In this document: one piece after another, positions 35,201 to 46,900 of the stretch
How positions within the stretch are numbered: the stretch's first letter is position 1
Layout: each line of letters starts with the position of its first letter
Source: Amoebophrya sp. A120
Taxonomy: Eukaryota > Sar > Dinophyceae > Syndiniales > Amoebophryaceae
DNA length: 64,000 bases
NCBI GenBank assembly: GCA_905178155.1
Contig: CAJINV010000016.1
Location: forward strand, 1 to 64,000
Direction: 5' to 3'
Made by a program: the position numbers and the translations under genes
Notes under the pieces: model-generated
Told to the model about the DNA's origin: nothing
Seen by the model: the letters and a program-made list of their open reading frames with translations, nothing else
The model's database searches: none

Positions 35201-38200
35201 AAATAAATAATAAACCGTCAACTACGACGAGTACGATTCCGGTGCCGAACGACACACCCACAACAACTTCCTCCTCTTCTACGCACCCGACACCGCACGT
35301 TCACGGGACGTCGGAAGCAAATCCAAACTCGCTTTCAGACAGCAAGATCACCATCGGGACGCCAACAGATAGTACTTCTCTCCAGGACAACGACCTCAAC
35401 CTCGACAAGATTTCCGGCTCAACGCTTGCGCCCGCGACACACAACAAGGTCGCCCCCTCTCCGTCGGAAATGTCGGTCTCTTCCGTTCCGACAGACGCGG
35501 GCTCCGAAGCAAACAAGGCACTCTATGGCGTTCTCAAACGTTGCATTCTTAGCTGTTGCATGAATTTGTGATGCAAAATTATAATAAGCCTCCACAAAAT
35601 GAAGGTGCTTCGCATGACAAATTCCCGAAGGGCTAAACAGCACCTACATCGGTGCGCCGGAACTTGTAATGCTAGAAGTGTAACTGCCCCCCTTTGACTT
35701 TTATATTCTTGCATTGCAAATTTATCTGACGGTTGAGCATGCAACAGTTGAGAGTCCCATACACTCCGGGCGGAAATGGAGGAATTTGAGCGGAAGAAAG
35801 CGGAATATGAGCGGAAAAAGCAACAGGATATGGAAGTGTCAAGATCGAAATCGACAAAATCGAAAAATTTGTAATGCAAGGAATGTTGTAGGGCACGCAT
35901 GGCCTGTGTAGGGGAGCACGCAAATGAGACCGATTGCAAGCCTGCTTAGGGAAAGACGATGTGCTGCCGGAGCAGCATGACAGGAGCAGTATTCTTTGCC
36001 CAAAAAGCATGACAGACTGGATTTTGGTGCTCCCGAAATTTGTCATGCGCCACTTGGAAACTGAGGCGCCATCTGGTATGATTTTATGCATCACAAATAG
36101 TTTCGATTTTGTTGATTTCGATCCTCACGCCTCCATACAGGATATGGAGGAACTAGAAAAGATGAAACGGGAAAAGGAGGAAATGGAAAAGTGGAAACGG
36201 GAAATGGAGGAAATGGAAAAGTGGAAGCGGGTATCAAATGCAAATATGTCTGGGTCTGGACGGGTCCCAGGTCGAAACTGTATTGCGTGTCTCGCATTCC
36301 TAAAAGATCTGTATTGCAAAAGCAGCAAACAAAGCGCCGCACTTTCGTCATGCAAAAACGCAGTTCGTATTGCGTCCTGCGCATGACAAAGCGTTTGAAA
36401 AATTTGTCATGCTGCGCTGCAGTTAAAGGCACAGTCAATCATGACCATTCAGCATTACAAGTTTCCAGACCCAGACACATTTGCAATCCATAGCGGGAAA
36501 GAGAGGAAATGGAGAAGTGGAAACAAGAAACGGAACAATTGAAGCGCGAAAACGCGAAGCTGAAAGAAGAAAGGAGATACAGCGACGCGACCAATAACAA
36601 CAGCAAGAGCAGCAGCTCAAATTCGAACAGCGCAATAAATGGAGGGTCGTCGGCCCTGCAGACGCCGCGAGATAATCTTTCCACCAGCACCACAGCCTCA
36701 ACTACAACTGCCCGTCGCCACACGATGGGGTTGGGTCTGCCGAAGTTGGATTTCTCGAAACTAGCGAGCAGAAATGGGGCGGGGACGACGTCGAATAATA
36801 ACTCGACCAGCAGAGCTGCAATGAGTGGGCTGAGTCTACCGAACGGAAATTCTACTTCTTCCGCCCTCTCTGCGAGTCTCGGCGGGTCGACGTCATCAAG
36901 TAGAGCAGGAGGGGATAGTACAACGGGTACTAGAGGCGGCACAGGTGGACAAGAAGATTGCAGTAATTCGACAAGAGGAGGACAAAATGGCTCGACGTCA
37001 GCAGGAGCAGGAGGTGCGCCAGCAGCGATGAATAGCACACAACAAAATGGAGCAACTTCCTCGTCTTCATCCTCCTCAACAGGGAACACATCTTCCGCTG
37101 CCGACCAGCCTCTGCTCGCTCCCCGCGAACGGCGCAACAACACGGAAAATCTGATGAAGAGCTTCTACGGCAAGAAGGACCAAGTGCTGAAAAAAAGAAA
37201 CTTCTACGCCTTTCAGCGATCGTTGCTGGAAGAACAAGCGTGCGGGGCGGAAGAAGATTTCAGTATGCCGATGACAGCCAGGGGAGGACGGACAGGAGGT
37301 AGTGAAATAAGGAGTTGTGGACTGATTGATGTGGAGGTTCATTTCGGTGTATACAACGTCGACGAGTAATGCTAATGTTCTTGCTGTGCTCCTTTGAGTT
37401 GTTCTTGTGATCTAATACTTTGGTTCTTGTTCGTTGATTTTCTCCTCGGATCACGTGGCCCCCTAGCAGCAGATGCCAGTATTGCTACTGTGCGACTAAA
37501 GTAGCGATCATGGCTTTCTGCGCAGTACTAGAGAAAGCCATACATCACTGATTCTAGTTCTACTTCTTCGTCTTCAAAACCCACATGAATAAGGAGTAAC
37601 CTTATCAGGTCCCCTCGCCTCCGACCTTCTGCAAACCGGCGGCCCAGGATCTCGCTGCCCCACTCCGTATTACAAGCAAAAGTGTTAACGTTAACGGTTT
37701 TCACAGATTACAGTCATGCATCACAAATGTAGCCCAATATGCATGCTACGCATTACAAATTTTGGCATGTTTTGTGATGCCCTGCTGCATCACAAATTCC
37801 GTTAACACTTTTTGGTGTGATACTCCGCGGCAGCACAGCATCCACCGAAAAGAAAACCGGTACGATACGCCGTCGAAGCAGAGGATTGATTCCGAGTCTT
37901 TTTATGCATTGCAAATATGTCTGGGTCTGGAAACTTGTGATGCAAATCTACGAATTGTGGGCGCACTGCAATATCCAGCCCAGCATGACAAGTTTTTGCG
38001 CTGCTGTGTGTTTCGTTTTGCGCGTGACAATCTGCGTTTTTGCATGATAGGCAATCGGCCCGCCTTTTCCTGCTCATGCATCACGACAGATCTAAAAGTC
38101 ATGCCAGACAGGCATGACAAACTTGCATTCTTCCAGACCCAGACATTTTTGCACTTGATACTTTTCTCAACACACCGATGATGTCCGCGAGGGGCGGGAG

Positions 38201-38234
38201 GAGGAACAGTTTGACCACAAGAAACCCGAGGTAG
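29255..38234 (+). CDS. Myosin heavy chain, complete, 20 exons
   Basis: About 1,560 residues; actin-based ATP-driven motor. After a Ser/Pro-rich start comes an SH3-like strand (PVWIPDDAHGYIPGKAV). The motor domain follows: the P-loop GESGAGKTET at about residue 276, switch I region NGNSSRFGKY, switch II/relay GILDIYGFE with NSFEQVCINLANERLQQFF, and the converter WTIGTTRLFLKAGKLAVLE. The neck is very basic (for example LKKVLWTVRACVYMKRLMKR) without a clear IQ motif. The tail has an EEMEKWKRE-type coiled coil and low-complexity Ser/Thr/Asn segments. GT-AG introns: 29869-30035, 30539-30704, 31054-31275, 32825-32995, 34326-34504, 37299-37608. The other 13 introns are introners. The intron at 37299 replaces an apparent stop at 37367 and adds about 67 residues. 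Myosin class cannot be assigned by eye. Confidence 0.92.
30089..30241. mobile_element. Introner, family B
   Basis: 153 nt with perfect TSD TGTGA. Removal rebuilds the conserved myosin motif LLAVNPYRD, a direct test of the splice model. Confidence 0.95.
31392..31696. mobile_element. Introner, family E
   Basis: 305 nt with perfect TSD GTGCA. The arms are somewhat diverged. Confidence 0.92.
32181..32442. mobile_element. Introner, family A
   Basis: 262 nt with perfect TSD TCGAG and intact inverted arms. Confidence 0.94.
32504..32809. mobile_element. Introner, family G
   Basis: 306 nt with perfect TSD GACCA. Only 15 nt of exon lie between it and the donor of the GT-AG intron at 32825. Confidence 0.93.
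33102..33203. mobile_element. Short introner-like intron, unclassified
   Basis: About 100 nt, starting TAG rather than TAT and ending GGAT. It has two direct TTTGTCATGC cores but no clear inverted ends, and the flanks match poorly. Coding sequence resumes at TKELEVLIVDHKND. Boundaries are approximate. Confidence 0.5.
33661..33916. mobile_element. Introner, family C
   Basis: 256 nt. The flanks TTTAT and CTTAG match at three positions. The arms GTGCACAAC and GTTGTGCAC are clear. Removal gives PFQDLSDRFQKD. Confidence 0.86.
33974..34154. mobile_element. Introner, family B, diverged
   Basis: 181 nt, flanked by TCCCG and CCCCG. The arms read GCAAAAGGAAGATCATACTA and a decayed complement. Confidence 0.87.
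34798..35028. mobile_element. Introner, family D
   Basis: 231 nt with perfect TSD TCCCG, at the neck-tail junction. Confidence 0.93.
35524..35761. mobile_element. Introner, family D
   Basis: 238 nt with perfect TSD CACTC. It resembles the element at 34798 in the same gene. Confidence 0.93.
35829..36137. mobile_element. Introner, family G
   Basis: 309 nt with perfect TSD CAGGA, inside the coiled-coil tail. Confidence 0.94.
36232..36492. mobile_element. Introner, family A
   Basis: 261 nt with perfect TSD GCGGG, splitting the repeated EEMEKWKRE coil units. Confidence 0.94.
37668..37822. mobile_element. Introner, family H-like, short
   Basis: 155 nt with perfect TSD CTCCG. The arms AAAAGTGTTAACG and CGTTAACACTTTTT pair. 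Confidence 0.9.
37903..38160. mobile_element. Introner, family A
   Basis: 258 nt with perfect TSD CTTTT. It is the last intron of the myosin gene. Confidence 0.94.
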
Positions 38235-38680
38235 CGGGTCGTGCCGACCGCAGTTCGCGGTATCTCGACGGTTGTAGTTTAAACTACAGGGTGAGACTGG
38301 AATAGGAAATGGTCGAACAAACGATTTTTGGAACACTTTTTCAATTCTGATCTGATTCAGCGGCAAGGCGCGCACTCGAGATTATGAATTCAAAGCGTCT
38401 TCTACTACACTTCTTTATCCTCTGGGTGGTATTGAGTTGATCTAAAGTTGCTGTACGCACAGACAGTTTTACGTTGCAATTTCAATTTTGCTTGGAGTAG
38501 AAAGTTTACACATTTTCGACGGTGAACTCAGGATCTATCCATTTCTTCAAATTTCCATGTGGAAACGTACAAAATGCATGCACATCACATGAAAGCTAGA
38601 GGGGAGCTCACTCAAATTCATTGGGGCTACGCGCAGTTTTGGTGCGACTTTCTTTCATCGTGGTTTTCATACAATCAATA

Positions 38681-38725
38681 TCAACGAAAAGATTTTCAAC
38701 GAAAAGATTTTCAACGAAAAGACAT
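38681..38725. repeat. 15-bp tandem repeat
   Basis: Three consecutive copies of TCAACGAAAAGATTT, the last one imperfect. Confidence 0.85.
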
Positions 38726-38999
38726 AGTTGCAGTTCTTTTCTGCACAACATCAAAGTCAATTACTTGTTGACGTCAAAAATATGAAGCCGCAGAAGCTGA
38801 TCCAGAAGGAATGGTAAATTGTTTGCGGATGAACGTCTAGGTCTATCCGGTCCGAGCAGCCGGTGCTCCTCGTTGTGTGTTTTCTTCTAATGTCGTAGTG
38901 CTGTCCTGTTTGGACGAGGTGGAGGAGAACGAGGAGACGCAGTTTCGACGTATTTCTTCTCTGGGTCCATATATTTGAGTGCCGTCTACTCTGAGTGCC

Positions 39000-40150
39000 C
39001 AGCTGAGAGCGTGGCAAATGTTTTGAATTGGTTCAGGTCTAGCAGTTTCGACGCCGCACCAGGGCGCCGCACCTGCTCCAGCATGCGCGGCCCTCGGACG
39101 TTGTCGCTTCCGGGAGAGTTCCGAATCAATCCGGGGCCTAAAGCGGCAGCAGGGACCGCATCAGAAGGAGTGTGCCCCCGCGATAAGACAAACAACGAGC
39201 CGGAGCCCGAAGCAGAACCCGAGCCCATCGGTAAGCGCCCGGAGGTGGGCTGCTCCCTCGGGGTTCGGCAGCTCCTTGGTTTTAGTTTTCCGTCCAGGCC
39301 GCGCGTTGCCGTTGTATTGGCCTCCTGCCCGGCTGATTTTGGGCGCCTCCCTTAGTTCGTGCGCGCCCGTGGGCCGCCCCGAAGACGCCGACGGAGGGGC
39401 CGCCGCCCAAGCCCGGGGAGGCATGCCGGGAATGCAGGGAGGCCGGCGGGCCTGGTCCGGCAGGCTGGCAGGGGGCTGAGGGCCGGCTTTTGGGCCTACC
39501 GACCTTGCTGGGCTTCGTTCTGGGCTTTTAGGCTGGGGCGGGCCGCCCCGTCTTTTGCTTCCGCGCGCCGCATGGAAGCCGGGAAAGGCGGAGAAGGCCG
39601 CCCAGGCGGCGGCTGCTGCTGCCCCTGCGAAGGCTGGTAAAAAAGCGACCGCGGCCGACCGCGCATGCTCCTCGGCAAACTTTTCGCCGGCGAGTCTCAA
39701 CGCGGCGCCTGGGCGGCCGCATCAGATCCATCGGCCTGCGCTCTCAGCAGTCAGTCACATCATGGTGGAGCGGGCGCGCGACAAAGACCAGAGGGCGCCG
39801 AAAGTGCGGGCGTGCGATTCGAGAGCGACTCTGGCACACGAAGAGCCCCAAGGCTTCGCCGCCCGGAAATGTGGCGCCGCGCGCGGCCGGGGCCGGTCTC
39901 AGTCAGTAGTCTCGCGCCGGCCCGCCCGCCCGACGCCCGGCTGGATCGGTCGGTGGCCCAGCGTGTCACATTCCTTGCCAGCCCCCGGCCGTGGCCCCCG
40001 ATATTGTTTGGCTGGGCGGCTCGTAGATAGGCGAGATCGGCTCCGGATCTTGTCCTTCGTCGCACGCGCGCCGCGCGCAAAGCCGGCGCGCAGCCCGGGC
40101 TCGTTTTGATGTGTTGCCGCGCGCGTTCGGGTTTGCACGCCGCGCCGAGG
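39000..40150. other. GC-rich block, no gene recognised
   Basis: Strongly GC- and CpG-rich compared with both flanks. Open frames overlap on both strands, as expected from composition alone. Confidence 0.6.
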
Positions 40151-40934
40151 ATTTGGGTCTGGGCCGTTCGGTGTCTCTCTGCAAGTGTTGCCTGGCAGAA
40201 GATGTGAAAGCGCATACTAGCCACTACCATATTTGCGGCAATCGACACAAATAATATATAAATCTGAAAGTGTGTTGAGGTTGTAAAGCCCGAAAGCAGG
40301 AGTTGAGTCGACTCGAAATCAAAGCAGTTCCTAACTTCATACAAGGAGAACGAGACTTCAGACCGTGCTAGTAGTATTCGACAAGACTGTCCGGCTACGT
40401 GATGATCTTCCTCCATCTTCAACCTTCTAGTAGTATTTTGAGCTGCAGCTCCACCTCTACTTGTTCATATAGGATTACCAAACAAGAGATATGATAGCGA
40501 TACTAGAAGGTCAAGATGAAACTAAGGATCAACAGATTGAATTCTTTGTGCTCTGGCTCCTGCATAGTGCTCCTCTTGGTCCAGAAAAAAACTAACCCCT
40601 CCAAGAACTACCCATGGCTCGCCCTCAGATTGCCACTGAATTCGAATCTTCCGCCGGATCGTTGCCCTTAATAGTAGTTGTAGTTCGAGCTTGTTACAAA
40701 TGGAAATGTGAAAATGACTTTTTATTCCGTGCGCTCATTGTCTTTGTCACCCTCACCTCCAGTAATTAGAATATCATGATGTACTAGAGTACATATTAGT
40801 TACCACCTTTATTGCCCAACTCTAATTTTTCCCAGCACGGAATTTCTAGAAGTTGTCACCTTGTCAGCTACAACAAACCTCGTCCCCTGAACCACATCAA
40901 GTATATTATCGATCCTTTTCTGAAAAGCACAAAA

Positions 40935-43900
40935 ATGTCCGGCCTCACGGACGACGTGGAGATGGGAACGGCAGAGGAGCAAGCGGAGGAGGTTGTCATG
41001 CAAGACAGCAACTACAACAGTCCAGACTCCGACATGACCCACCTTTTAGACGACCCGGAAGATCAACATGAACAACAAGAAGTCGACGACATCGCAGCAG
41101 ACGCGTTAATGAGGGACGACGACGCGGGCCGCCCTGAGCAGGCATCGTCCTCCTCGTCATCGGGGAAGAGAGTTGATGGAAAGGGACCGACACCAATGTC
41201 AACATTATCAACAGGTGCAGCCGACGAGGACGAGTCCAAAGACCTCGACATGCAGTTGCTTCTGGAGGGAATGAGGAAGAAGGGTCAACAGCAGGGCAAG
41301 CAAGACCTGTTCGATCTGAAAGGCACAACTGGTAAAGGAACAAGTAAGAGTAAAGCAGACGCGATACTAGCAAAGGGAAAGAAGATGATGCTGCTCGACA
41401 AAATGAAAGGCGGCAAGGGAAACAAACGACCGGCACAACCACCATCGCCAGATGAGCTTCTTGATACACACGACAGTAATATTCGTGGTCCTGTAATAGA
41501 TGCGCTAAAGTCTTCGCCGGATCTGCAACCACCGGTGGACGGGAATGTGAAGGAAGGGCAACACGACATGCCACCACCAAAGAACAAAACGCAAAGTAAG
41601 AGCGAAGATTATAGCCAAAGCAAGAAGGCAAAAGTCAGTCCCTCAAACAACAACATATCCGCGTCGTCCAAAAATAAGAAGGGCCCTACAAGTACAACCC
41701 CGGCGGTTTTAGATTTGTTTCAGGACCTGCAAGACCTGAAGGGGAACAACAAGAATTCCAAGGACAATCCTCAGGACAGCGGGGACGATATGAAATGCAA
41801 AAGCATCGTACTAGTATAAATTGCAATACAAATTGGCTCAGCATTACAAATTGAATTTGTAATGCGGATTTGCCTTCACAAAAAAATCTGTGATGCATAA
41901 AAGCAATTAGTACGAGTACGATACTTTTGCACAGGATAGACGAAATTCCTCCGGAGCTGTTGCCGAAATTGGAGAAGTATGAACTGCAAAAGCATCGTAC
42001 TCGTATAGATGCATTACAAACTTCCTCAGCATGAGAAATAAAATCTGTAATGCTGATTTGCCTTGGAAGCAAGATTTGTGATGCAAGACTTGCATTTATA
42101 CGAGTGCGATACTTTTGCACAGGATAGGAAGAGGTACGGGGTTCCGGGCAAGAAGATTGTCTCCATGGTGGAGGGGGACGACAAAAACGAGAAATTGGTC
42201 ATGTTCAACGACTTTAGCCTGGGCGACGTAATATCAAATGCAAAAATGTCTGGGTCTGGAAGAATGCAAGTTTGTCATGCTTGTCTCACATGACTCGCGA
42301 AACTGTCATGCACATTACCCAAGCGCCCCGTTTTTCTGTCATGCAGAAACGCAGTTTGTCTTGCAGAATAGGGAACACCTAGAAGCTCAGAAACTTGTCA
42401 TGCTGAGCCAGCACTTGCGGCCTCCTCATGATACGCCACCCAGCATCACAAGTTTCCAGACACAGACACTTTTACACTTGATACGTAATCGACTTCGACG
42501 ATTTGGACGGCACGAAGCCAAAGAAATTGACGCTGTCGGAACTCCTGCTTGCGGAGGTGAAGCAACGATACGTGCAGAACGCCCTGCGGGTCATCAACGA
42601 CGAGGAGTTTGACGCGATCGTATGAAAGTGCACAACTCCACCTGCTGCTCCCCCTCACTTGTATTGCATGAACAGCATTACAAGCGCCAGCCAGAATACC
42701 GGTTTCGCATGACAAATTGGGACAGGAGAATAGCGCTATTTTTTGGGCTGCCAGAACTTGTCATGCAAACAGTGCCAAGAGCCAAGGCGTAAGCTAGGCA
42801 ATTTGCATGACAAACAAGGTCCACGCGTGGGGACAGGGTCCCCACGCTGGGGCCTTGTGCTCGTCCCTAGTGGCGCTAGTGGGGGAAGGGTGTTCGGCAT
42901 CGGGGCGGACAGCGTCCGCCCCTCGCCTCACACCAGGCGCGCGCGTAGTGGCTTAGTGCGCGAAACGCTAGTGGGGGAAGGGTGTTCGGCATCGGGGCGG
43001 ACAGCGTCCGCCCCTCGCCTCACACCAGGCGCGCGCGTATTGGCTCAGTGCACGAAGCGCTAGTCGTGGAAAAAGGGCGAATTAGGCGCCCTGCATTTTG
43101 CAAGAAAAAACAAAAATAGAAGCAGAGTAGATATCTCTGTGTGGCTGCTGCAAAAAAGTTCTCTAACATTGAAGCGCAACGCCTTCCGATTCCACAGAGC
43201 AAAGTAAGCAGCTGTCTCCTGGCCGTGCATTGCAGAGATAGCCGCTTTTTTATTTTTGCATGGCAACGCAAAGACTTCTTTGTTTATGGAGGCAGGTTGT
43301 GTTGCAGCTTTAATCTTTTTCATTTTGTGCGTCGCATTTTTTTTTGGCGCTTTTAATTTATTTTTCATTTTCCCGTCGGCATTTGGCGTGGAAAATAAAT
43401 AAATATTTGCGTCCAGGCGCTGGTCTCGCCTTTGCTTTATCCTCTCGCCCCGCCTGTCGCGGCCACCTGTCCGGGTCACCTGTCAAGGTCACCTGTCAAG
43501 GTCACCTGTCAAGGTCACCTGTCAGGGTCGCCTGTCAAGGTCACCTGTCAAGGTCACCTGTCAAGGTCACCTGTCAAGGTCACCTGTCAAGGTCACCTGT
43601 CAGGGTCGCCTGTCAAGGTCACCTGTCAAGGTCACCTGTCGAGGTCACCTGTCGAGGTCACCTGTCGAGGTCACCTGTCATGGTCACCTGTCACGGTCAC
43701 CTGTCAAGGTCACCTGTCGCCGGGGGGTAGGCGGGACCAGATCCCGGAAGTCAAGCAATGTAAATATTAATGAGGGAGCAGGGCGAGTTGTGCACTTTCA
43801 TAGATCGATGCTGACAACCAGAACCTGCGCATTCTCTTCGTGGGCAGCGGCAACATGGGGTGGGAAGCGGACCTGTCGCTCAAAGTCGCGCACTTTCACT

Positions 43901-46900
43901 ACGAATTCGCGGACCAATTGAAGAAGTTGACCCAGGTGCCGGATTTGCTTAGCGAGACAGCGAAGGAAAAATTGCTGAGCAACTTCGACAAAAACGGCAA
44001 GGCGAAAAACGAACTGAACAACATCAGCCTGGTATGCAAAAGAAAAACTGTGTAAGTGTAAATTTGTGTTGCAGAACATGCAACAGAGTTGCGCCTGTCA
44101 TGTCAGACAGCCATGAACAAGTCCTCTTTTCATGTGTGTTTTCCCTTACAAGCCACGCGTAACAGGTTTTCTCTGTCATGTAGAGCAAATTTGTGATGCT
44201 GTTTCTCAAAGAAACAAGGCACACTTACACACTTTTTCTCCTGGATACCTGCACTGCATCGACGTGACCGTGCTGGAGCCGAGTTTCCGCGGCAACGGGT
44301 CCGAGGACTTATGGGAGTGTCAGGATCGAAATTGACAAAATCGAAAAATTTGTAATGCATAAAATGTAGGGTACATATGGCCTGTATTGGGGAGCAGGCA
44401 AATGAGACCGATTGCAAGCCTGTTTAGGGAAGGCGATGCGCTGCCGGAGTAGCATGACAGGAGCAGTCTTCTTTTCCGAAACAGCATGACAGGCTGGATT
44501 TTGTTGCTCCCGAAATTTGTCATGCACCACTTGGAAACTAGGCTCCAACTGGTATCCATTTTATGCATCACAAATTATTTCGATTTTGTTGATTTCGATC
44601 CTGACACATCCATAGGACTTTGAGGTGAAGTACCAGGGCGAGGACGGGGTGCTCTGGAAGTCGATTATCGAGGCGTGCGGGCAGTTATCCTGTGCAAAAG
44701 TATCGTATTCGTATTGCAATCATGCATTACAAATCTTTTATAAGTAATCAAATCCGCATTACAAATTTTATTTCTCATGCTGAGGGAATAATTTGTAATG
44801 CATTTAAATACGAGTGCGATACTTTTGCAATGCATAGCAGTGCGTCCGGTTCACGGTGGACGCGGAATTTCTGACCGGGTCCCTCCACTTGGCCCGGGAG
44901 CGCGGCTCCGGGGGGACGGCAAAGAGGAGAACGCTGTTTGAGCAATTCGCCACGCGTTTTCGCATATCAAGTGTAAAAATGTCTGGGTCTGGAAGAATGC
45001 GCGACTTGTCATGCAGCTTTTCCATGACCCATGAGGTCTGGAATGCAGGGCCTAGCGTGACAGATTCTGTGCGATCTTTCTGATGCCTATCCTGCATGAG
45101 AAACTGCCTCCCGACTTGGTCAAAACTGGACGACTTTTGGTAAGCATGCAACACAGATTTTTGGATGCTTCAGATTTAGCATGACAAGTTGCATTCTTCC
45201 AGACCCAGAGGACACTTTTACACTTGATACCGCAGGGAGGACTATGATTTGGATGCGGATGAGAGCAGCCCGATGGAGACCGACGGGCAAGAGGGGAACG
45301 AAGACGAGGACAGTGGTATCAAAAGGAAAAATCCCCCCTCCCCATATCAATAACGTATCCGTCTGAAAATTTGTGATGCAGATTTGTGGCCACAAATCCT
45401 GCCTGTCTTGCAGGAAGGCAAATTGAGAGAGGGCGCCGCGCCATGCAGGCGGTTTCTCATGCTGTAAGGCCTACAGGGCAGACGTCTGCCATGCTAAACG
45501 CCTACACGACCAGAAGGCCCCCGTCTAGGTTTGCGATCTGCGTGCAGTCCTCTACTGCAAGACAGATCTGATTTGTGTATACAAATCCCGCATCGCAGAT
45601 TTCCGTTTTGATATGGGGAGGGGGAATTTATTTTCCGTTCGATAAGCGTGGACGCAGACGAAAGAGAGGAGAAGCGGCGGGAAGAAATCGAAAAAGAAAA
45701 GCGGAAAGTGTTTCATTCCATGATGAACCTCCCGGAAGAGGCACAGAACATCTATGACTACGTGATTTGGAATAATCCTTTCCCGACCATCACGAGGGAC
45801 GACGTGAAGAAGGCCAAAGATATGAACAATTCCGCGACGAAGTGGCTGTTCGCTTTGTATCCTGAGTAAAAACGTCCTCACCCCATAGTCAAGATGGTAA
45901 ATCTGCAAGGCAAATCTACAAGCTTAGGCCGTTGCGCATGACAAGTTCGGCCTCGTACTGTGCTCCTGTTTAGGTAGTTCGTCAGCATCACAGATCTAGC
46001 ATAGCATGATGATTCTAGCATAACAAATTCCAAAACACGAAGAGAAATTGTTTCTCATAGGACTCCGCATGAGAAACATTTTGAGCATGCGTCTTTGCAT
46101 GACAACTCTGGAGTGGGGACGTTTTTACAAATGATAAGCTGCTGCCCAAGTTCATCGCGTCGACCAAGAACGTGCTGAAGGCCACCGGAAAATGCTGCAT
46201 CACGGTGACCCCGTCGCAAGCTTTGGGCAAGATGCCGGAGAAGGACGCCAACGGGCGAATCGTGAAATGGACCTCAACCTGGAGCCTGAAGCAAGCCGCT
46301 GCGGAGAATTCCTTTCCGAACAGTGAAGAGCTAGGCTTCGACACCCGGCATGGCATGCATTTCTACAAAGCGTCGTATGGGGATTTTCGCTCTCTCAGCC
46401 AAATTGTGTCGGAAAAGGTACTATGTATGATATTTGAATCCCGGTCCCATTCTAAAAATATAGATAATTTATGTAAGTCGCTAGTCTGCTAAACAACAGA
46501 AGTTGAGCTACCTAATCAGATGAGCGATGAACAAGTAGAGGATGTATCATCTTCATGGTTCTTGCTTTTCTTTCGCTTTCCCACAACGTCACAACATCGG
46601 AAAGACAATAAATCCCCGACCCAAAAAATTGCACAGGACAAACAAGTAAAGGCCGGCGCCTCGTACATTGAGACCGCCGAAGGGCACTCCCGCGTGATCA
46701 GCTACATGTTCTTCAACGCGATGAAGAACAAGAAAGCTCAGAAGGACGCGACGCTGCGAAAGAATATGCCAAAGTGGCGAGGTTTCGATGAGGCGACCCA
46801 GCTGCAACTGCCGGAAAACTACAGGAATAGCATTTCGAAAATAAAACTACCCTCATCCACGACCGCCACCGACAGTGCTTCATCTCCTACAGCTGCTGCT

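Larger units (their letters stand above)
38235..40934. other. Intergenic region with GC-rich block
   Basis: No supported gene. The block at about 39000-40150 is very GC-rich, which opens long frames on both strands, but none shows a recognisable motif. AT-rich sequence resumes after 40200. Confidence 0.6.
42621..43802. mobile_element. Giant introner, family C, carrying tandem-repeat cargo
   Basis: 1,182 nt with perfect TSD GATCG and family C ends (GTGCACAACTCC and GAGTTGTGCAC). The first about 200 nt align with the ordinary family C element at 17644. After GCATGACAAAC about 930 nt of foreign sequence follows, then the normal right arm. The frame across it (FDAI then DADNQNLRILFVG) is restored by removal. 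Confidence 0.92.

Noticed and set aside
37299-37369. Stop codon at 37367-37369 as the myosin end
   Set aside because: A GT-AG intron at 37299-37608 joins in phase to three further exons that flank two introners with perfect duplications, so the gene continues to 38234.
42876-43720. CRISPR-like array
   Set aside because: The repeats are directly adjacent without unique spacers and the context is a eukaryotic intron.
43344-43770. Two long overlapping frames over 43.3-43.8 kb
   Set aside because: They are produced by the 13-bp minisatellite inside an introner.
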